From a gamma proteobacterium HTCC2207 (lineage in GTDB: Bacteria > Pseudomonadota > Gammaproteobacteria > Pseudomonadales > Porticoccaceae): a stretch of 64,000 nucleotides of DNA. Below, piece by piece: positions 58,003 to 64,000 of this stretch. The notes under the pieces were generated by a model. That model was not told where the DNA came from. It saw only the letters and a program-made list of their open reading frames with translations, and did no database searches. The stretch covers positions 1-64,000 of the forward strand of contig CAJJDA010000005.1 in the NCBI GenBank assembly GCA_905182855.1. The letters run 5' to 3'. Position 1 is the first letter of the stretch, and every line of letters starts with the position of its first letter. The translations under genes and the position numbers were made by a program.

Positions 58003-58791
58003 GTGCGTATACTCTCAATAGCTAACCAAAAAGGAGGCGTAGGTAAAACAACCACTAGCGTCAACCTTGCTGCATCACTAGCAGCTTACAAAAAGCGAGT
58101 ATTACTGGTTGATATAGACCCTCAAGGCAACGCAACCATGGGCTCTGGTATTAATAAGCAAGACTGTAAGCTTAGCGTCTATCACATCCTCACAGAGAAA
58201 AGCTCTATTGAGGATGTCATAGTCACATCTGAGCAAGGCAAGTACCACCTTATTCCCTCAAATGGAGATCTGGTAGCAGCGGAAGTGGAACTAATGCAAG
58301 AGATTGGTAGGGAAAGCCGACTACGACATGCGATTAAGCGTATAGCCGATAATTACGATTTTGTCATTATTGACTGTCCCCCGTCTTTAAATATGTTGAC
58401 CGTTAATGCGTTAGTTGCCAGTGACGGTGTCTTGATTCCCATGCAGTGCGAGTACTACGCACTTGAAGGCTTGTCTGCGCTAAACAATACTATCCGCCAG
58501 ATAGCCAAACTGATTAACCCTACGCTAAAAATAGAGGGCATATTACGCACTATGTATGACCCTCGGAGTAGTCTGACCAACGCGGTCTCGGCGCAACTAA
58601 GAAAATATTTTGGTGATCTTGTCTATCGTGTCAGTATTCCCCGCAATGTGCGTTTGGCCGAGGCTCCAAGTCATGGCATGCCAGTGTTAGTTTATGACAG
58701 AAACTCCAAGGGATCGGTCGCCTATCTGGCATTAGCTGGCGAAATCCTGCGACAAGAAAAAGCCGCCCAGACATTAAAAAACCAAGCCTAA
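58003..58791 (+). CDS. parA: Chromosome partitioning ATPase ParA (Soj)
   Basis: ParA drives segregation of the ParB-parS origin complex. The 262-residue product starts at GTG and has the deviant Walker A QKGGVGKTTTSVNLAASLA, LLVDIDPQGNATMGSG and the Walker B FVIIDCPPSLNMLTVNAL. No N-terminal DNA-binding extension is present, as for chromosomal ParA. parB follows 13 bases later, and parS sites lie in recF. Confidence 0.97.
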   Translation: MRILSIANQKGGVGKTTTSVNLAASLAAYKKRVLLVDIDPQGNATMGSGINKQDCKLSVYHILTEKSSIEDVIVTSEQGKYHLIPSNGDLVAAEVELMQEIGRESRLRHAIKRIADNYDFVIIDCPPSLNMLTVNALVASDGVLIPMQCEYYALEGLSALNNTIRQIAKLINPTLKIEGILRTMYDPRSSLTNAVSAQLRKYFGDLVYRVSIPRNVRLAEAPSHGMPVLVYDRNSKGSVAYLALAGEILRQEKAAQTLKNQA

Positions 58792-58804
58792 GGAAGCTAG
58801 TAAT

Positions 58805-59707
58805 ATGGCCATAAAAAGACAGAGTTTGGGTAAGGGCCTTGATGCACTATTGGGCATACCTGAAGACTTCGACCCCCTGGAGTCAGACGATGCACCTCCT
58901 GTAACTGGCGGCGAGATAATTGCTGATGGCCACTTACGTCAACTGCCTGTGGAGTTTTTGCAGCGCGGCAAGTATCAGCCTCGCAGAGACATTAACCCTG
59001 AGGCTCTTAAAGAGCTAGCTGCATCAATTGCCAATCAGGGTGTTATGCAGCCCATTATTGTTCGGGCTATAGGCAAAGATAAATACGAAATAATTGCCGG
59101 TGAGCGTCGTTGGCGGGCAACTCAGCAAGCTGGCTTAGCGACTATTCCAGCAGTTGTTCGTGAGGTTTCCGATCAGACAGCCATTGCAATGGCACTGATT
59201 GAGAACATTCAGCGTGAAGATCTCAATCCCATCGAAGAAAGTCTGGCTCTTATTCGTCTACAGGATGAATTTAAGCTTACCCAGCAACAGGTTGCTGATG
59301 CGGTTGGTAAATCTCGTTCAGCCGTGACTAATCTCATGCGGCTTGCAACCCTAGAGCTCTCCGTGCAGTCACAGGTTGAGCGCGGCGAGTTGGAGTTAGG
59401 CCATGCTAAGTGTCTCTTGGCTTTAGATGGGGCCGCGCAAGTAGGCGCGGCAAGAATGGTCGCTGCCAACGCAATGACCGTGCGTCAAACTGAGGCGCTG
59501 GTTAAGAAAGTTCAAACCGCCGGGTCCGGTCACTCTGCAGATACACCGCAGGTTAGTAGCCCTGATATCATCAGCCTACAGAATGAGCTGTCTGAAAAGG
59601 TTGGAGCGGCCGTACTGATACAGCACAGCGCCAAAGGCTCTGGCAAGTTGGTTTTCAAATATAACAGCATTGATGAGTTAGATGGTATTTTGGCACATCT
59701 GAAGTAG
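58805..59707 (+). CDS. parB: Chromosome partitioning protein ParB (Spo0J)
   Basis: ParB is the CTP-dependent clamp that loads at parS. The 300-residue product has the typical start KRQSLGKGLDALLG, the CTPase motifs (YQPRRDINPEALKELAASI, GERRWRATQQAGLATIPAVV, ENIQREDLNPIEE), a helix-turn-helix (TQQQVADAVGKSRSAVTNLM) and a C-terminal dimerisation segment. Its target palindrome occurs at 47358-47373. Confidence 0.97.
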   Translation: MAIKRQSLGKGLDALLGIPEDFDPLESDDAPPVTGGEIIADGHLRQLPVEFLQRGKYQPRRDINPEALKELAASIANQGVMQPIIVRAIGKDKYEIIAGERRWRATQQAGLATIPAVVREVSDQTAIAMALIENIQREDLNPIEESLALIRLQDEFKLTQQQVADAVGKSRSAVTNLMRLATLELSVQSQVERGELELGHAKCLLALDGAAQVGAARMVAANAMTVRQTEALVKKVQTAGSGHSADTPQVSSPDIISLQNELSEKVGAAVLIQHSAKGSGKLVFKYNSIDELDGILAHLK

Positions 59708-59754
59708 TTGGCTATATAATCGATCAATTCTCAATATATACCTCATTTACTGAG

Positions 59755-59783
59755 TTGAATATCATCCAGACTATACCTATAAT
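59755..59783 (+). promoter_or_regulatory. Sigma-70 promoter of the atp operon
   Basis: TTGAAT at 59755-59760, a 17-base spacer and a perfect TATAAT at 59778-59783 form a strong promoter about 50 bases before atpI, separating the atp genes from parB. Confidence 0.75.
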
Positions 59784-59831
59784 GCCGGTCCGCTGAAGAA
59801 GGCTGTAAGCCCTTTCGGTGAAAGAGGATAA

Positions 59832-60221
59832 TTGTGGCTAAACCGTGTAATGACCACCATACCTAAGCCCCCAGTCAATAGAGTGGCGCTCTATCAGATG
59901 TATTTGTTGTTGCCATTTACTGGGGTCGCTTTCCTGCTGGATGCTGTTATAGGTCTGTCAGTTATGGTAGGTGGTGTTATTCAGGTTATACCCCACGCTT
60001 GGTTTGCGAGACAAGCATTTAAATATACTGGGGCTCGGCAAACCCATTTGGTTGTCCGGGCTATGTACCAAGGTGAGACGGGGAAGGTGGTTTTAACTGC
60101 GGCGTTATTTGTAATAGCGTTTTCAGAATTACCAAACCTTAATTTTCTGGCCTTGATGAGTACTTTTATCCTGATGATACCTGTGCAGTGGTACCTTACA
60201 GTGAGACTGTTGGAATATTAA
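59832..60221 (+). CDS. atpI: ATP synthase accessory protein AtpI
   Basis: AtpI assists c-ring assembly. The 129-residue product has four hydrophobic segments (YLLLPFTGVAFLLDAVIGLS, VIQVIPHAWFARQAF, LTAALFVIAFSELPNLNF, STFILMIPVQWYLT). Identification rests on position before atpB and on this pattern. The start may be TTG 59832, with AGAGGA just upstream, or ATG 59850. Confidence 0.8.
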   Translation: MWLNRVMTTIPKPPVNRVALYQMYLLLPFTGVAFLLDAVIGLSVMVGGVIQVIPHAWFARQAFKYTGARQTHLVVRAMYQGETGKVVLTAALFVIAFSELPNLNFLALMSTFILMIPVQWYLTVRLLEY

Positions 60222-60296
60222 TTGCAAAGACTTCACGCGTAACTTACGTGTAAGTCCACAATTGAATTGTGTAGCCTGAAAAAGAGTTGAGAATAG

Positions 60297-61604
<1,308 letters not shown>

Positions 61605-61648
61605 CAGTTTTCAATGGTTTTTAACGCATCTATAAATGAGGTAACAGC

Positions 61649-62119
61649 GTGAATATTAATCTAACGCTTTTTGGTCAGATGGTAACCTTTGCATTCTTTG
61701 TGTGGTTTTGCATGAAGTTTGTTTGGCCTGTCATCATTGATTCTATGGAAGAGCGCCAGAAAAAGATTGCCGATGGCCTTGATGCGGCAGACCGTGCCTT
61801 GCGCGACCTTGCCTTGGCTCAGGATAAAGCGACTGACCAAATGAAAGAAGCAAAGCAGGAAGCGGCTGGCATTATTGATCAGGCCAATAAGCGCGCAAAT
61901 CAAATTGTTGATGAAGCTAAGCAGCAGGCGAAGTCTGAAGGCGATCGCCTGAAGGTGTCTGCCGCCGCTGAAATCGAACAAGAAGTTAACCGCGCTAAGG
62001 AAGAACTTCGTGCCACAGTGGCTGGGCTAGCATTAGCTGGTGCTGAGGCTGTTCTCGAGGCTTCAATTGATGAGCAAGCTAATCGCGTCTTGGTTGATAA
62101 ATTGGCAGCGCAGCTGTAA
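61649..62119 (+). CDS. atpF: F0F1 ATP synthase subunit b
   Basis: AtpF is the peripheral stalk. The 156-residue product starts at GTG with TGAGG upstream and has one N-terminal membrane helix ([20 protein letters not shown]) followed by a long charged helix ([20 protein letters not shown]). Length and order are normal. Confidence 0.96.
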   Translation: MNINLTLFGQMVTFAFFVWFCMKFVWPVIIDSMEERQKKIADGLDAADRALRDLALAQDKATDQMKEAKQEAAGIIDQANKRANQIVDEAKQQAKSEGDRLKVSAAAEIEQEVNRAKEELRATVAGLALAGAEAVLEASIDEQANRVLVDKLAAQL

Positions 62120-62131
62120 CCGGGGTTTCCT

Positions 62132-62668
62132 ATGGCAGAATTAAGCACATTAGCCCGACCCTACGCCAAGGCAGCGTTTGAATTTGCTGCGGATGCTGGA
62201 GACTTGCAAGGTTGGTCCAAAAGCCTTGCAACTGCCGGTGCTGTTGCTGAGGAGGGCGCGGTTGTTAAGTTTTTGAGTTCGCCGAACGCAACAGCAGCGC
62301 AGCAAGCAGCGGCCGTTATCGATATCTGTGGTGATGCGATAAGTGTCACTGGGCAGAATTTTATTGCAATATTGTCAGAGAATCGACGATTGCAGTTATT
62401 GCCGCAGATTTCACGCCAGTTCGAAATTATGAAAGCTAATCGAGAAAAAGCGATTGATGTTGACGTGGTTTCGGCCTACGAACTGGATGCAGGACAGCAA
62501 CAAAAACTCAGTGATGCACTTGGTGCAAAGCTGGAACGTAACATAAACATGCAGGTTAGTTTCGATAAGAGCCTGCTTGGTGGCGCCGTAATACGCGCTG
62601 GGGATACCGTCATAGACGGGTCCATTCGAGGCCGTTTGGCCAAACTCGCCGAGTCACTAAATTCCTAA
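62132..62668 (+). CDS. atpH: F0F1 ATP synthase subunit delta
   Basis: AtpH caps F1 and holds the stalk. The 178-residue product begins AELSTLARPYAKAAFEFAAD and ends with the family pattern DKSLLGGAVIRAGDTVIDGS. It lies 12 bases after atpF and 16 before atpA. Confidence 0.97.
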   Translation: MAELSTLARPYAKAAFEFAADAGDLQGWSKSLATAGAVAEEGAVVKFLSSPNATAAQQAAAVIDICGDAISVTGQNFIAILSENRRLQLLPQISRQFEIMKANREKAIDVDVVSAYELDAGQQQKLSDALGAKLERNINMQVSFDKSLLGGAVIRAGDTVIDGSIRGRLAKLAESLNS

Positions 62669-62684
62669 GGATTGAGGCCTAAGC

Positions 62685-64000
62685 ATGCAGCAACTGAATC
62701 CATCTGAGATCAGCGAAATTATTAAGAGTCGTATCGACAACCTTGATGTTTCGTCAGAAGCCCAAAATGAGGGCACCATTGTTTCCGTATCGGACGGCAT
62801 CATTCGCATTCACGGTCTAGCCGACGTGATGTACGGCGAAATGATCGAGTTCGATGGCGGTGTTTACGGTATGGCACTTAACTTGGAGCGCGATTCAGTC
62901 GGCGCCGTAGTTTTGGGTGATTACCAGGCACTAGCCGAAGGGCAGAAAGCCCGATGCACAGGTCGTGTGTTAGAAGTCCCTGTTGGACCTGAACTTGAAG
63001 GTCGCGTCGTAGACGCACTGGGTATCCCTATCGACGGTAAGGGGCCAGTAAATGCCAAACTCACTGACGCCATTGAAAAAGTTGCTCCTGGTGTTATTGA
63101 GCGACAGTCTGTTGATCAGCCGGTACAAATTGGTCTGAAAGCAATTGACGCTATGGTTCCAATTGGGCGCGGCCAGCGTGAGCTAATAATTGGCGATCGC
63201 CAAATTGGAAAGTCAGCTATTGCCGTCGATGCAATCATCAACCAGAAAAACTCTGGTGTTAAGTGTATCTATGTTGCCATTGGCCAAAAAGCTGCCTCAG
63301 TAGCTGCGGTAGTGCGTAAACTAGAAGAGCACGGCGCAATGGAACATACCATTGTAGTTGCAGCAACCGCCTCTGATCCAGCAGCGATGCAATTTTTGGC
63401 GCCGTTTGCCGGCTGTACAATTGGCGAATACTATCGTGATCGTGGTCAAGACGCGCTAATCATTTATGATGACTTGACCAAGCAAGCATGGGCCTATCGT
63501 CAAATCTCACTGCTGCTGAAGCGCCCTCCGGGCCGCGAAGCCTATCCTGGTGATGTGTTTTACTTGCACTCAAGATTGCTCGAACGCGCAGCCAGAGTTA
63601 ATGCAGATTATGTCGAGAAGTTCACCAACGGTGAAGTCAAAGGACAGACCGGTTCGTTGACAGCACTGCCTGTGATTGAGACGCAGGCTGGTGACGTATC
63701 GGCCTTTGTGCCCTACCAATGTAATTTCGATTACTGATGGTCAGATCTTCCTAGAAGCCGATATGTTTAACGCCGGCGTACGTCCAGCGATGAATGCTGG
63801 TGTTTCAGTTTCTCGTGTTGGTGGCGCTGCTCAGACCAAAATTATTAAGAAACTGTCTGGCGGTATTCGCACGGCTTTAGCCCAGTACCGCGAGCTAGCA
63901 GCGTTCTCACAATTTGCATCCGACCTTGATGAGGCTACCAAAGCCCAACTTGATCACGGTGAGCGTGTCACTGAATTAATGAAGCAAAAGCAGTATTCTC
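62685..64000 (+). CDS. atpA: F0F1 ATP synthase subunit alpha, apparent frameshift at 63703-63706, 3' end outside window
   Basis: AtpA is the non-catalytic alpha subunit. The frame shows [20 protein letters not shown], Walker [16 protein letters not shown], and [20 protein letters not shown], then stops at 63735-63737 after AGDVSAFVP. Deleting one T in GTGCCC-T-ACC (about 63706) restores the conserved [20 protein letters not shown], and the frame stays open to the window end ([28 protein letters not shown]). The subunit is needed for ATP synthase, so sequence error is the simplest reading. atpG, atpD and atpC should follow outside. Confidence 0.95.

Noticed and set aside
59834-59866. GTG at 59834 (MAKPCNDHHT) as the atpI start
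   Set aside because: It reaches a stop after ten codons and is in a different phase from the conserved membrane segments.

Overview
The window is chromosomal DNA of a flagellated Gram-negative bacterium, most likely a marine gammaproteobacterium near the Pseudomonas/Cellvibrio/Alteromonas groups. The evidence is the pseudomonad-like set around the origin (gyrB, recF, dnaN, dnaA, mnmE, yidC, yidD, rnpA, rpmH, mnmG, rsmG, parA, parB, atp), sigma-54/FleQ-type polar flagellar control, FlhF/FlhG, a PomAB-like (sodium-type) stator and parS sites of the pseudomonad type. The exact taxon is inference. I saw no rRNA, tRNA, CRISPR array, insertion sequence or prophage.

Layout. 1-5.5 kb (+): end of flhA, flhF, flhG, fliA, then two uncharacterised genes where chemotaxis genes often lie. 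5.5-24.8 kb (-): a large flagellar cluster. Read 5' to 3' on the minus strand it is a fleQ-like regulator, an flrC/fleR-like regulator, fliE-F-G-H-I-J, fliK-L-M-N-O-P-Q-R, flhB, a SPOR-domain membrane protein and up to three uncharacterised small genes. Two good sigma-54 promoters split it into a regulator/basal-body unit and a fliK-to-flhB unit. 25-29 kb (+): a ClC channel lacking the usual gating glutamate, a Sel1-repeat protein, fliS behind a sigma-28 promoter, and a voltage-gated K+ channel. 29-32.3 kb (-): one PomA-type and two tandem PomB/MotB-type stator genes. 32.7-44.1 kb: housekeeping genes (DUF1566 lipoprotein, M48 protease, yaaA, DUF938 methyltransferase, ubiA, ubiC, lpxL-like, galU, glyQ, glyS, plsC). 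44.3-54.8 kb (-): gyrB, recF, dnaN, dnaA, mnmE, yidC, yidD, rnpA, rpmH. 55.4-64 kb (+): mnmG, rsmG, parA, parB, atpI, atpB, atpE, atpF, atpH and most of atpA.

Two points affect how everything else is read. First, single-base frame breaks occur in many conserved genes, including essential ones (gyrB, atpA), and also in flhF, the lpxL-like gene, rsmG, the SPOR gene and hypotheticals. Sequence or assembly error is the simplest explanation, so I describe these as intact genes with apparent frameshifts. Second, the rpmH-to-mnmE block lies inverted relative to the pseudomonad order. This leaves two candidate replication-origin segments: about 50.6-50.9 kb, with perfect DnaA boxes, and about 54.9-55.4 kb, AT-rich at the point of divergent transcription.
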